NCBI RefSeq assembly: GCF_963675165.1
Contig: NC_087377.1
Span: 11,518,632-11,582,631 of the forward strand
Length of the DNA stretch: 64,000 bases
Direction: 5' to 3'
From: Halichondria panicea
Lineage: Eukaryota > Porifera > Demospongiae > Suberitida > Halichondriidae
Under the pieces are notes generated by a model. The model was given only the letters and a program-made list of their open reading frames with translations. It was not told where the DNA came from and did no database searches. A program made the position numbers and the translations under genes. Of the stretch, positions 11,236 through 21,990 are shown in pieces (position 1 is the stretch's first letter; every line of letters starts with the position of its first letter).

Positions 11236-11793
11236 TTCGCTTACTAGCTAGACACTATTTTACAAATGTTTGTATTAATTTTTTATAATTATCATTATTG
11301 TGTGACACAACAAACCTGGAATGTCTATGATGTGCCATAGTCTGTGTGGTGCACTCCATCTTGTGGGACTCCATGTGGTTTGACATGGAAATTGTGGTCA
11401 AGTTTTGCAAGCTCATAATTTTTGCTTCAAAGCTGGGTACAAGCAAAATGTTTTTGCAAAGTAATGCTCAAAGCTTACAAATTTTGTTGATACCCATCAC
11501 ATAGCTTCACTTTGTTAGCAAAATTTTTTGTCACTTGTTCTAGAGGAGTACTATCATATGACATAGAGTGCTATTTGAGCTCGTGGAGCCAAACTTATAA
11601 AAGCTTAACAACTATTCTCGTGTATGCATGTAGACTAGGAACAGTTCTACGTGCCTGAGCTCGTTCGTGAGTGTATGTACAATACTTCGTAGAATATAAG
11701 TGTGTGAATATTTAATTACTTTTAGTATTAGCTTCATTTTGATAGCGGAAGTTGAACTTCCGTTGCAAATAAATTTGTGTACTTATATAGTAC

Positions 11794-11846
11794 TAGCCTC
11801 GACTCCAGCCCCTTGCGCCTTTCTCAGCGGCTTGGAATCGAGGCTA
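11794..11846. mobile_element. 53-bp minimal TAGCCTCG-family element
   Basis: Only 53 bp lie between TAGCCTCGACTCC and GGAATCGAGGCTA, yet the perfect 9-bp duplication ATATAGTAC flanks it (11785-11793 and 11847-11855). It is essentially two ends and a short loop. Confidence 0.85.
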
Positions 11847-11893
11847 ATATAGTACTTCCGGAATCTTGGCGGAACAACTGACTAGGCCTGGTG

Positions 11894-12517
11894 TAGCCTC
11901 GATCCCAGGCCGCACTTCCCGCTAGGGAAGTTGGGCCTGGTATCGACTGCTTGCGCATGCGCTAATATCCCCCCGGTATCTGGGGGCTTTGGATAACATC
12001 GTTTATGCTCAGTAAAACTATGACATCACAACGAAAGGAAGTGGATTGAAGGAAGTAGATAGAAAGTTGGATTGAAGGTTTCTAGCCCATTGGATAGCAT
12101 TCTCTGATAGCTACCCTTAGCCTGCTATGTTAACAAAAGACTCACAGCCTGCAACAGTGTGGATGACGATCGTCTGAAAGGAGTGACGGCTGATAAGAGC
12201 CTATATGGACAGGCCACGCCCATTTAACACTAACTTGGTGAAAGTCTACTATACTACTGCTACTGATTCTATCAGAAGAAAATAGCAGTACAACAAACCT
12301 ACACAGCTCTGTTTCTAGCTAGCTAGCTAGCTATATAGCTCTGTGTATGACTTTTAGGATATTTTCTCTGATGTATCCAGTATTATAGGAATATTTACGG
12401 GGGGAAAATCCAATATTATAGTATTATAAAAATATTTACGGGAAAAAATCCAATAATTTGGCGCATGCGCAAGCAGTCGATAGCAGGCCTTCTTTCAAAG
12501 GCCGGTGAAGGAGGCTA
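11894..12517. mobile_element. 624-bp TAGCCTCG-family element, 9-bp target duplication
   Basis: The left end is TAGCCTCGATCCCAGGCC and the right end GGAGGCTA; the subterminal parts TATCGACTGCTTGCGCATGC and GCATGCGCAAGCAGTCGATA are inverted copies. The flanking duplication GGCCTGGTG is perfect (11885-11893, 12518-12526). No coding capacity is seen inside. Confidence 0.85.
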
Positions 12518-13642
12518 GGCCTGGTGTTGATTGTATCTGGGCGTGTATCTGGGCGTGGTTAGGAACCAAAAAACAAGAAGCAGAGAGATTTGCAAGAACA
12601 ACACACCTATCTACATGGGCCGGCAGTGTTGGTCCTACCTACTAGTTTGTAGTCCATCACAAAGGGCAGTGAGTGAAAGCAAGAGACTTGCCATACCATG
12701 TTGAAAACCATGGCAAAGACGTTTCTTCCTTCTGACAAGAGCTGGGCCTGTTCTGCAATGAGAGTGGGGCCTTCTTGTGAAGCAGACAATGTATACGTTA
12801 ATCTGAACAACTTAAACTTGCAGTAGCTAGCTAGCTAGATAATCTATGGCTAGATTTCAGTTACTTCAGAGCATACACGGAGCTAAATTACGGTATTAAA
12901 CTTATACGGTGAAATATGACAGGAAACAAAGTGTGAAGAATCTCTGCTTTGGTTTCCGGTTCCTGCCACGCCCAGATACAATCAATACCAGGCCGTATTT
13001 TTCAACTTCGTTCTATTAAAAAAAATCGGCCTGGGACCGAGGCTAAAGAGAAGGTAGCAGCCATTACACAACTTGTACTAGATTTCTTTTTCAATGACAT
13101 CATTATAAATGAAACGGATATCAATGTTTTACAAACTAATGCGGAATAAGAATACTGATAAATATACTGCAATTTACGATTACCAAGATTCTTGGTAATT
13201 CTGGCGCATGCGTAAACAGTGTATACCAGGCCGCCTTTCTCAGCGGCTTGGAATCGAGGCTAACTAGTTAGAGTTGTTCCAAGAAGTATTGTTTAGTGTT
13301 GGTAGTTTCAGTGCTTAGTAAGTGTGCAAAGACGGAGATAAATGTCTCACTGACGACAATTGATCAATTCGGCAGCTCACTTCTCATGACCACCACTCCG
13401 TCCGCAAGCGAGTTATTCTTTCCAAATTTTTGGGAGCTGTTACTTTCTTACCCACCTGTAGGTCCATGTAGTTAGTTTTGTGCAAAATCGTCTTGTGCTT
13501 CGAGCAATAGCCGCCGATTATAGGTATCTGGCGAAGATCGGTTACTTACTCTACGTACATATAAACATCTGAAATCCCAAACCAGGTTCCGACTTACAGT
13601 AAATTGCCCCGGAGGCTTGGCCTTGTTGTCACAGATGAGCAT
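12518..13642. other. Gene-free stretch with repeat fragments
   Basis: Positions 12890-13045 are a copy of 6115-6272 ending in GGGACCGAGGCTA. Another TAGCCTCG-family right end (GGAATCGAGGCTA) is at 13249-13262. Nothing else is recognised. Confidence 0.6.
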
Positions 13643-13651
13643 GAGGGGGCT

Positions 13652-13757
13652 CAGCCTCGACCCCAGGCCGATCCGTCTCCAATTGAACGCTAGATCGCCT
13701 ACTGGTATTTTTCAACTTCCTTCTATTTGAAGAAAAATTGGCCTGGGACCGAGGCTA
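13652..13757. mobile_element. 106-bp TAGCCTCG-family element, 9-bp target duplication
   Basis: The ends are CAGCCTCGACCCCAGGCC and GGCCTGGGACCGAGGCTA. The perfect direct repeat GAGGGGGCT flanks it (13643-13651, 13758-13766). It sits about 60 bp upstream of the R2 start codon, so it lies in or next to the R2 promoter or 5' untranslated region. Confidence 0.85.
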
Positions 13758-13819
13758 GAGGGGGCTGTGCAGCTAATGTAGTTTATGTCTAGCTGGGATT
13801 TGTTTTCATGCAGTTAGCG

Positions 13820-15992
13820 ATGGATCTTCTTGTCCAGATATGTCTCCTGTTCTATCTCCTATCATCTTTTGTTGTTGCAGGTAAAGTTCGTGCCTAGACT
13901 AGATCTAGCCTGGGTACCGGTACGTAGCTATGTTTTAATTAAGGTAGATAGGCTGATAGCAGATGTATCATGTGTATTCAGTATTCAAGTACAAATACAT
14001 GTAACTGTACCATATTATTGCCCTATTAGATACTTCTGTCATTTTGTTTCCAAAACAGAGGCCACTTTGGATCTGATGTATAACACGAGTGTGGCGTGTC
14101 CTGGAGAGACAGTTTTGTTCACATGCTTCGTACCTGGTGTTGTTGCATTGCAATGGAGAGTAGATCCTCCAGCAGAGTCTATGTTGATGTCAGAAGTACA
14201 AATAAATCCATTCAATATATTCTCACAAGTTGGTCGAAGGGACACATTTGGATCTGGAGTGATCATGTTTGAGGCTGTTTTTGTGAGCAATGATGATGGA
14301 AATGTGACGTCCACTCTCATCAACCTCAGTGAAGTGTCTGTACTGGATGGTAGCAATGTCACCTGTACTGCTACTATTAATAATGGTGTTGTAATAGAGT
14401 CACAACAGACTGTAACAGTTGCTGGTGAGTTTTTAAATTCTCCATGCAGCTAATCATGAATTTGCAGGTGCCCCAACTTCTCCACTCAACCCAATAATTT
14501 CCTCCATTCAAAATCAAACTCTCTCTTCCATTATCACTCTGGACTGGGACTCCCCCTCCTCTACTGGTGGTGTGTCTGTCAGCTATGCCCTCACCATCTC
14601 CCCAACACCTCTCTCCGAGTCACCAGTCACCGTGGAGACCACCTCGGCACAGATAACCATCTCCTACGACACTCACTACACTGTGACCATCAAAACTGTC
14701 AACTGTGCTGGCAATAGCAGTGCTTTAATGGTGGTGATTCCTGCTATTGGTTAGTAGAAGTGACCAATAGAAGGAATGCAGTGTCATTTTTTCTATGGAT
14801 TAGTAACCTACACCTTATAATTATTACGTTTCTCCAATGCAGTTACCTGCCCCTCTAATCCACCACCTGCGGATCGAGTGACCATCAATGGTCGTCCACC
14901 ACTGCCTGTACTAATAGGATCAATACTAAGCTTCACTTGCAATAGACAGACAGTAACTGCAACCTGTGAGAGTGATGGACGATGGTCATCTGACCCCACC
15001 ACTTACATGTGTCTCTCAGGTAAGTTGTAATTAATATCATGGCTGCATTGTATACGCTATAGTCCCCTCCTCTCAGTTGCCACCTGTGGTTCTCCTGCTG
15101 CACCATCTAGAGGTAGTGTGGACATCAGTGGTGGGACACCACCCTTCTCACTGGGTTCAGAGGTCACCTATCGCTGTGACGATGGACTGTTCCCCCTTGA
15201 TGTGAGGACCAGTACATGCACTGATGTGGGGGGTAGGGGAGAGTGGGTGGAGAATCCTGGGAGCTTGGTGTGCAGGGAGAGGCCAGGTTAGAAGCTTGAT
15301 TTTTCTGTCAAAAAAATTGTTTATGTGACTGCATGTGTACAATTGTACTGCCTTTGTTCCACATTTTTTAGTATTCTGCAATGGCAGGTCATTAATGGGT
15401 GCTCATATTGAGCTGATGAGATACAAAGATGTATACTCACAGTTATTTTCTGACCGTCCCTATACATATAGTCAACTGCACTGTACCTGCTGAACCGTGC
15501 AACGGTGCTATATTGGACTATGAGAGGTTGAATGAGACAGTGTTGGAGGGAACAGTGTTGACTTACCAGTGTGACAATGGATTCTCACTGACTGGACCCA
15601 ACACCATCACTTGCACTAATGCTGGAGTCTGGAGTACTAAGCCTGAGGCAATCGTGTGTGTACTTATGACTGAAGGTGATGAGCTTTGTAATATTATATA
15701 CTATCTACTATCTCATTTCACAGTTTCTACTATCGCTCCATTGTTCTCCACTTCTGCAACTGTCGCTATCAGTGTGGTCATCACTTTCATTGTCACTCTA
15801 GTCATTGGATTCCTCACTGGACTCCTAGTGATGCATCTTTTCTCTCGTAAGAAGGCGGTGTACTTCCCGGCAACTGAAGGACAAGCTAACGCAGCGTCCA
15901 CTACACCAGTTGGTCCTGTTTATGAGGAGGTGTCACCCAAAGAGGACATTGAACTCAACACAAACCAGGCGTACGGACCATTAGGACTGTGA
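13820..15992 (+). CDS. R2: Ig-FN3-CCPx3 receptor with tyrosine-motif tail
   Basis: Seven exons splice cleanly: 13820-13880 signal peptide (MDLLVQICLLFYLLSSFVVA), 14059-14424 Ig, 14468-14749 FN3, 14843-15019, 15077-15286 and 15472-15675 Sushi/CCP modules, 15724-15992 transmembrane plus tail. Every intron is GT-AG and phase 1, giving about 522 residues. The Ig exon has C...LQW...VTC. The CCPs show the four-Cys pattern, with Trp before the last Cys in GRWSSDPTTYMC and GVWSTKPEAIVC. The helix includes FIVTLVIGFLTGLLV, then the basic stop RKK. The tail carries VYFPA, VYEEVSP and AYGPLGL at the C-terminus. It is likely a cell-surface receptor signalling through phosphotyrosine docking; the ligand is unknown. 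R2 and R3 form a subfamily distinct from R4-R9 in the Ig and CCP sequences. A near-consensus AATAAA follows at 16239. Confidence 0.85.
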
Positions 15993-16238
15993 CGTTGTTC
16001 ACTCTTAATTTTAATACATCAATAATGCGATCATTCTGGTTGTTTATAGACTTGTATAGACTCGCTATAGTTTAATATACATTTGTAGATAGTGTTAATT
16101 AATGCCTATAATTCTAATACTAATCATAGATTGTCTCATGCAATGACATCTGTATATCCCATATACAGGTTATAATTATTTTTTGCTGTAAAACCTTATA
16201 ATGTGGTTTTTCTGACTTCCTCAATCAGACTGAAATAG

Positions 16239-16244
16239 AATAAA
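16239..16244 (+). promoter_or_regulatory. Candidate polyadenylation signal of R2
   Basis: AATAAA lies about 250 bases after the R2 stop codon, in an AT-rich downstream region. Confidence 0.5.
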
Positions 16245-17118
16245 GTGGTGTGTTTCTTTATACCTATGAATCAAGTGATCAAACTCGACAGTTATTATAA
16301 TTATGGCTCGGTGTGTGGTAGTACATGTATATGTGCATTACACCCTATAGCTTTCAGCTATTGTTTTCCTTGCAACTTTCATTATTATTCATTGAGACAA
16401 TGTAAACAATACATGTAGCACTGCATCTGTTTGCATAAACTGATGAACAAATAACAAGAATTAATTATACAACTGCATGTTACTGTTCTGTCAGACTTGT
16501 CCATCCTGCAGCAAAAATAAATCAAATCACAGTACAATAAGTATAATTATTTGTAAGAAAAACAATTAATATTATTAACGTGTGGTGCAAGCTGTGCTGT
16601 GCTAATGCCTCTCGCCATGTTTTGCTGCACTCAAAAAGTATTAGAGGGTACACATATATAAGAGGTAGACTCAGGGAGTGGCTGAAGTGACTAAATTTAA
16701 ATGTACATGCATAGGTAAAGTCATCCTAAGCCTAAGCTTAATGAGCAGAGAATTGAGTTAATGTGCATGTTTATAGAAAGTTTTATGCAGTAAACTGCAA
16801 AGACTCACGTTTGATTGTGTTGTTCTCTTCTCCATCCAAGGATCATAAAACTTAGTGTCCTAATTGATATTGAACAGCTCAGCAAAACTTCAAAGGATAA
16901 TTGCATTCATGACACTACCACAGAAACCAATATCAACATTGATAAAGCTGCTATTGCTAGCTAGGTGCATCAACGCTCGCACCACAACATGGTTAAATTT
17001 TGAATTAATATGGCCTTGATACTTTAAAGCCTGTACAAAACGGCAAGTGCAAGTAAGAATACAGTGACAGAGCAGTAGAATGATATTATGCAGTTTAATT
17101 AAATGCATGCATATGCAG
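16245..17118. other. R2-R3 spacer, no gene seen
   Basis: The stretch is AT-rich. I searched it for an R3 signal-peptide exon resembling that of R2 or R4-R9 and found none. Part of it (CTTTCAGCTATTGTTTTCCTTGCAAC and neighbours, about 16350-16750) recurs downstream of R3 at about 19540-19990, so the R2 and R3 3' flanks are paralogous. Confidence 0.6.
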
Positions 17119-19130
17119 ATTCTACTTTGATGTCTAGCGCTGGTGATGGCTTGGCCTGCCCCACTATCTCAGTGGTATTCACCTGCTCTGTTAGTAGAAG
17201 TTCACTTTTGTGGGAAGTGGATCCTCCACCTGACGTGGTTACTGCGCAGTTGACACAAGTGGTGTCTTCTGCTTCTACTGAGCTATTACAAATAGGGGTA
17301 GAACGTTTCATGTTTCAAGCAGCTAGAACTGAGTTCAGTAGTAATAGCCTCACCTCTACCCTCACCACAGTCACTGAGCTGTCCTTGCTGAACGGCACCA
17401 TTGTGCGTTGTATTGGAGATGCAACAGAATCCTGCAGGTGAGACATATAGCCTCATAATAAGTACAATGATTCTCAGTCTTACAGAGCCACCTACTTCTC
17501 CATCTGCTCCAACGATAATTTCACAACAAAACCAACCCAACTCCTCCATTATATCACTCTGGAATGGGACTCCCCCTCCTCTACTGGTAGAGTGTCTGTC
17601 AGCTATGTCCTCACCATCTCTCCAACACCTCTCTCCGGATCACCAGTCACCGTGGAGACCACCTCAGCACAGATAACTGTTTCCTACAACACTCCCTACA
17701 ATGTGACAATCAGAGCTGTCAACTGTGCAGGATCGAGCAGTGATGTGATGGTGACAATTCCTTTTATTGGTTAGATATTACACGTATACTAGAATCACTG
17801 TTGGTTAGATATTACACGTACTAGCTTCACTGTAATTTAATCTGCTGCAGTTACCTGCCCCTCCAACCCAACACCTGCCGATCGAGTGACCATTAATAGT
17901 GCTCCACCACTGCCTGCACTAGTAGGATCAACTCTTAGCTTCACTTGCAATGGACAGATGGTACCAGCAACCTGTGAGAGTAATGGACGATGGTCACCTG
18001 ACCCCACCACATACGTCTGTCTCTCAGGTAGGTATATTCATTGTCATGACTGTATACTATAGTCTTTTCTCAGATCTCACCTGTGGCTCTCCTGCTGCAC
18101 CATCCAATGGCAGTGTGGACGTCAGTGGTGGGACACCACCCTTCTCACTGGGTTCAGAAGTCACCTATCGCTGTGACGATGGACTGTTCCCCCTTGATGT
18201 AAGGACCAGCATATGCACTGATGTGGAGGGTAGGGGAAAGTGGGTGCAGAATCCTGGGAGCTTGGTGTGCAGGGAGAGGCCATGCAGGTGAAATGTAGTT
18301 TGGGCAAATTTTTAGGCTTCCCAAACCACACTGGTAAGTGTGATAACAGATAAGCCTCTAGAGTGGGTGGCGTTGGGTTTTTTTTGAGTTTCACAAAAGC
18401 ATCCTTGAAGCATGTAAATAAGTTGGCTTGGCCTTGGTTTAGAGGCATAACTAAAAGTTATTTCTGCAACGTAAATTGTATTATGTATGTATACACCGCC
18501 TTTGTTCCACACTTCTTAATTATATATAAGTACATGTATTCAATGGCAGGTTATTGGATGCTCGTGTTCAGCTGATTGAGATACAAACATGTACTCATAC
18601 AGTCATTTTCTTATATAGTCAACTGCGCTCTTCCTACTGAGCCTTGCAATGGTGCTATAGTTGAGTATGAGAGGTTGAACGAGACAGTGTTGGAGGGAAC
18701 AGTGCTGACCTACCAGTGTGACAATGGATTCTCACTGACTGGACCCAACACCATCACTTGCACTAATGCTGGAGTCTGGAGCACTGAGCCTGAGGCAATC
18801 ATGTGTGTAGGTCAGTAATTGTTTGCTATCCCAAAATTAATACAGTCATATCTCACAGTTTCTACTGTCGCTCCCTTGTTCTCCACTTTTGCAACTGTCG
18901 CTATCAGTGTGTGTGGTCATCACTTTCATTGTCACTCTAGTCATTGGATTCCTCACTGGACTCCAGTGATGTATCTTTTCTTTCGTAAGAAAGCAGTGTA
19001 CTTCCCAGCAACTGAAGGACAAACTAACGCAGCGTCCACTGCACCAGCTGGTCCTGTTTATGAGGAGGTGTCACCCAAAGAGGAGATTAAACTCAACACA
19101 AACCAGGCGTATGGACCATTAGGACGGTGA
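17119..19130 (+). pseudogene. R3: R2-like receptor with multiple frameshifts
   Basis: Exon equivalents are 17119-17437 (Ig), 17486-17769 (FN3), 17851-18027, 18074-18287 and 18619-18810 (CCPs) and 18859-19130 (transmembrane and tail). No signal exon is visible upstream. The Ig exon ends one base out of phase, but a 2-base insertion in the FN3 exon restores the frame at ITLEWDSPSSTG. The second CCP exon again ends out of phase, and joined to the next exon it meets TGA within about seven codons. In the membrane exon a 4-base insertion near 18911 and a 1-base deletion near 18964 turn the helix into a His-rich stretch (CGHHFHCHSSHWIPHW), while the tail YEEVSPKEE is kept. It is most likely a pseudogene, possibly an expressed soluble fragment. 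Confidence 0.75.
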
Positions 19131-20036
19131 AACTCGTTCACTCTTTATGAACAAGTTACATTGCAATAATTATCATTCTGTTGGTATTTTGTTTGTTATA
19201 GACTCAGTGTTTTTGATAGCGTATAATTATGACCAGGAGCCCATATTAAATAAGAATTCTAGATCGATCTCTTATTTATATGGGCTCCTGGTATAACTTA
19301 TAGACAATTATATATGTAAAACCTATGTATTAGTTAATGTAAAGTTATAATTATAGAGGGGTTTATGACAGCAAACCTCCCGACCACGAGGGCGTAGCCC
19401 AAGTTATAGATCTGTGTCAATCAGAAAATTGAGTACACATGTTTTTTCTTCATGAACCAAGTGATCAATCAAGCTCAGCATGCGGTTATTAATTATGCCT
19501 CGATGTGCGGTAATAATTATTATGTGCATTTAATATACCCAGTATATGAAATTCGGTTGTTAATTGTTTTCTTTGCAACTTTCATAAAATAATAATGGCA
19601 TTGTTTATATTCAGCATCGGATATGTATAATTGAGAACAATGCAAACAATAGCTGCATCTGTTCACATAATTATTTAAATTGATGAACAAAGAGTAAACG
19701 TACACATAATTATATTGCTTCAAATGTAAGAAAAACAACAAGTTATATAATTGTACATTGTATACTGTTCTTTCAGACTTGTCAAGATTCCTGCAGCAAA
19801 TATGGAACATCAGCACATAAAGATCTGGCATGAAGTTAGGATATTAATTAAGCAATAATAATGCCATTACGGGGTTAGATTATGGAGGTAGAAAGGAGGA
19901 GAGAGTGGCTGAAGGGATCGAATGTACATAGGTAAAGTCGTCCTAAGCCTAATTAAGCTTAATGAGCAGGACTTTGAGTTACATGATTGTAATGTTCATA
20001 TATATGGTAAACGATAGACATTACGCAAAGACTCAC
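19131..20036. other. R3 3' flank with a 61-bp hairpin
   Basis: Positions 19232-19292 form an inverted repeat (CCAGGAGCCCATAT ... ATATGGGCTCCTGG) with an EcoRI/BglII-like loop, a hairpin MITE type. The rest (19540-19990) resembles the R2 3' flank. No gene is seen. Confidence 0.6.
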
Positions 20037-21250
20037 ATTGGATTATGTTGTATTATTTTCCCTCTGAGGATCATTCTCCCCAGCAGCTGATAGAGACAGT
20101 CCACTCCAGCAGACTGCACCAGGGCATTACCACTGCTCTGTGAGGGGGGGGGGGGTGCATGTAAATAACTGTATGTAGATCTACATCATCAATATTGAAA
20201 TAGCTAGGAAACAAGGACACAAAGTTTTTCTATGCCATTGAAAGTAATAGCTCCTACACATGCAGTCCTAACAACTCACCAGTCAGTCCATAGAAGATGC
20301 AGCTCGAGGTGTCTCTTAAACACTCCCTCACCCAGCGACTTGGGCAGGCAACTGTGGACAGAGAAAGGGAGAGAAAAACATTAAACACACTCGAAAAGAA
20401 GTGAGAGAGAGCATTTCAAGCTGGAGAAGGGAACTGAAGGGGGGGGAGGTACAATACTTATACTCTGGCCTCAATTTACATCACACACAAGCTGTACTCA
20501 ACACTTGAACACTTGGATCCTTGTGTATCACTAACAGTGGCGGATCCAGAGGGGGTTCTTTGGGTTCAATTGAATCCCCCCTTTGAGAAAGAAGTGAGTG
20601 GGAGGCTCAAGCAGCTAGTTAGCAAGTTGTTCCTTTCTTACTAGCTTCACATGCACTTCTCACTTACCTTTAGTCCTTGTTAGTCTTTGTCTGTGCAGTT
20701 TCAGTGACTATGAAGGCTAAAAACTCTCCAGCATAGTGCATGCAGATTGCTTATTAAAAGTGATGATCTTTTTTTAGGAAAAAATTCGGTGTGTTAATGC
20801 ACATGCTCACTGTTTCGAAGAAGTGGCGATCTTTTTTTTAGATAAATTTAACAGTCCTTGACCCGCTCAGAGCCCTGGAACCCCCCTTTCAAGAATCCTA
20901 GATCCGCCACTGACTAGTGACCACCGGGTACTACATGCACATCTACAAAAGTACTATAACACACATCTTTTGTAAATGATCAATACACCTAATCTACACA
21001 ACATCAACATACCTTTATCCCATACCCCACTACACCCTCAATCACACAGCATATCCACACACATAACACACCCTCACTCTTCACTCTTCTCCCACAGCTT
21101 GTGATAGTGTGAGTCCATACATCCTCCTATCCTCATGCTGGGGACCAGTGAACCACATGAGTACATCTGCTGGTCTGTGTGAGCTGGGTTGTCATGGATA
21201 CAATGAATCTCCCTAAATACAGCCGTTCCAGGGGATCAATACCAGAGGAT
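20037..21250 (-). pseudogene. Minus-strand exon cluster: HEAT-like exon plus two unidentified exons
   Basis: Three spliced-exon-like blocks are read on the minus strand. At 20137-20037 the peptide is SSGNALVQSAGVDC...LLGRMILRGK, between AG and GTGAGT. At 20351-20280 a phase-1 block of 72 nt reads CPSRWVRECLRDTSSC with TCCACAG before it and GTGAGT after it. At about 21250-21090 a conserved block contains GIDPLERLYLGRFIVSM in one frame and HDNPAHTDQQMYSC in another; its third-base differences from the copy at 57600-57790 favour the second reading weakly. A 378-bp transposon splits the second and third blocks. No full gene can be assembled here, so these are treated as remnants. Confidence 0.45.
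20535..20912. mobile_element. hAT-like MITE with CAGTGGCGGATC ends
   Basis: The ends CAGTGGCGGATCCAG and GATCCGCCACTG are inverted copies, the form common to hAT-derived MITEs. The paralogous sequence at 57451-57470 (GTATCACTAGTGACC) lacks the insertion and shows the empty target, here interrupted after CACTA and resumed at ACTAGTGACC. No transposase is encoded. Confidence 0.85.
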
Positions 21251-21990
21251 CTGAGGCAGGGAGAGGATGAACAATAATCTTTGCATCTAAAAACACAATC
21301 ATCTACTATTAAGTTAAACACAATCTTTCAGACAGCTGTTCAGGAAGCTTTAAGCACTCAATGTACAACAATATTGATTGCCTAGCAGCAGCTTACAAGG
21401 TTAAAGAAAGAGATAGATGAATGAAGTACAAAGTGGAGATAAGACAAGGAATGTAGTGGTCACCCACAACTTGGTGATCTGTTACAGAATACAAAGGATT
21501 CAGAAGGTGATACACTCTAAACTAACTAAACTATAGCTATAACAGGATTGCAAAATACAACCGCAGCCAGTTAGGTCCCTTAATACAGTGCAACTATCTT
21601 CAAAGGTTCTTAATGTTTCTTAAAGGGGCTTTCATACTTGTAGTGTTGTTTTCACACGATCAGCTAGTGTACCTCGAATTAAAAGCCGCGTGTAGTTAGC
21701 TAGCTGCAACATACAAGTTCAAGCTTAGCTTTTGCTTGCTTTTATTCGAAAATGAAGCTTTAACATAAAAATCTGCCACTATTAAATAATTAATTGTTGT
21801 GTTAAGGCTATCCATGCTGTAAACACAGTGCTATGGCATCCAGGTAAGCAGACCCACACATTACAAACAAACAAACAAACAAACCAACAGACTACTATAC
21901 CCGCTGGCTGCAGTAGGGCCTTAGGTAACAATGTAAACAGAGTTGTTGGCATAAGTGATGTAGCTAAGTAGATAATATTCAAAGACTCAC
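21251..21990. other. Gene-free spacer
   Basis: No open frame with family features is seen. A short CAAACAAACAAAC run lies near 21870. Confidence 0.6.

Noticed and set aside
15904-15945. Canonical ITIM in the tail
   Set aside because: The residue two before the tyrosine is Pro (GPVYEEV), which does not meet the usual I/V/L/S rule; the ITAM-like pairing is the better description, with its caveats.
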